Shown: positions 12,838-12,904 of the stretch, in pieces
Position numbering within the stretch: position 1 is the first letter of the stretch
How the letters are laid out: each line of letters opens with the position of its first letter
Source: Microcaldota archaeon
Lineage (GTDB): Archaea > Micrarchaeota > Micrarchaeia > Anstonellales > Anstonellaceae
Reading direction: 5' to 3'
Length of the DNA stretch: 12,904 bases
Assembly (NCBI GenBank): GCA_021813025.1
Contig: JAKAME010000041.1
Coordinates: forward strand, 1-12,904
Translations under genes and position numbers: made by a program
Notes under the pieces: model-generated
What the model saw: only the letters and a program-made list of their open reading frames with translations
Database searches by the model: none
Told to the model about the DNA's origin: nothing

Positions 12838-12904
12838 TCATCGAACCACCACCTCGATGCTCATCTTTTTCTTGCTTCGCATCTTGCGCACATATGCTTC
12901 GGCT
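12838..12904 (-). CDS. Possible C-terminal end of a minus-strand gene, partial
   Basis: Reading leftward from the window edge gives AEAYVRKMRSKKKMSIEVVVR followed by TGA (12838-12840). The Lys/Arg-rich stretch ending in beta-prone residues is a plausible protein terminus. The stop is followed at once by a hairpin, and the strand would make it convergent with the MarC gene. Only 21 codons are visible and other frames are also open here, so this is tentative and no product can be named. Confidence 0.35.
   Translation of the reverse strand, partial: AEAYVRKMRSKKKMSIEVVVR

Noticed and set aside
12830..12850. tRNA-like T-arm (GGTTC-ATC-GAACC)
   Set aside because: The loop is only 3 nt, and no acceptor, D or anticodon stems can be built around it.

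Overview
This GC-rich window reads as archaeal chromosome. It has TATA-like elements about 25 nt upstream of start codons with no leader, GGTG-type Shine-Dalgarno sites where a leader exists, a free-standing TRAM-domain protein, and a HerA/VirB4-type ATPase. The compact layout and the type of ATPase suggest a DPANN-like lineage (Micrarchaeota or Diapherotrites type), but that placement is only an inference.

Positions 1-5796 hold the most unusual content: six abutting or overlapping genes, all on the + strand, encoding one paralogous family of cysteine-rich proteins. Every copy is built from a module of about 250 residues. Each module has an N-terminal W/F-x3-C/T-x2-VLG-x-LG-x2-Y segment, an SGR-like segment, a cysteine-rich stretch with beta-solenoid-like periodicity, and a closing segment (N-C-S-D-C-x-F-C-F-N, K-R-Y-x-I-G-N, E-E-Y, K-K) followed by a helix. 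Two subtypes, here called A (ends near PSI-x-D/E-L-I) and B (ends LEKDKKL-x-LSIFNVG), alternate strictly as A-B-A-B-A-B-A-B. The gene boundaries differ from pair to pair: fused AB (5' end outside the window), separate A, separate B, fused AB, separate A, separate B. The layout looks like a duplicated [fused AB + A + B] block. None of the five complete proteins has a signal peptide or membrane segment, so cytoplasmic metal-binding or scaffold proteins are plausible; the function is unknown. From memory, the closing motif resembles that of cysteine-rich hypothetical proteins common in CPR bacteria.

Positions 5797-7670 hold an AT-rich promoter region and a HerA/FtsK-superfamily ATPase with a proline-rich tail. 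No clear terminator separates it from the array. A T-tract follows it.

Positions 7749-10495 hold a 64-residue TRAM protein, a complete glmS (glucosamine-6-phosphate synthase, first step of UDP-GlcNAc supply) with a probable leaderless promoter, and a proline/serine-rich low-complexity protein with a small structured N-terminus.

Positions 10496-12904 hold an unrecognised 201-residue helical protein of lower GC, a NagD/PGP-type HAD phosphatase on the minus strand that overlaps it tail to tail by 8 nt, and a divergently transcribed MarC-family membrane protein. The HAD and MarC genes appear to share one AT-rich promoter element. The right edge carries two small hairpins and perhaps the last codons of a minus-strand gene. 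Apart from the array I see no mobile element, CRISPR, tRNA or rRNA, and no gene-free stretch longer than 300 bases.
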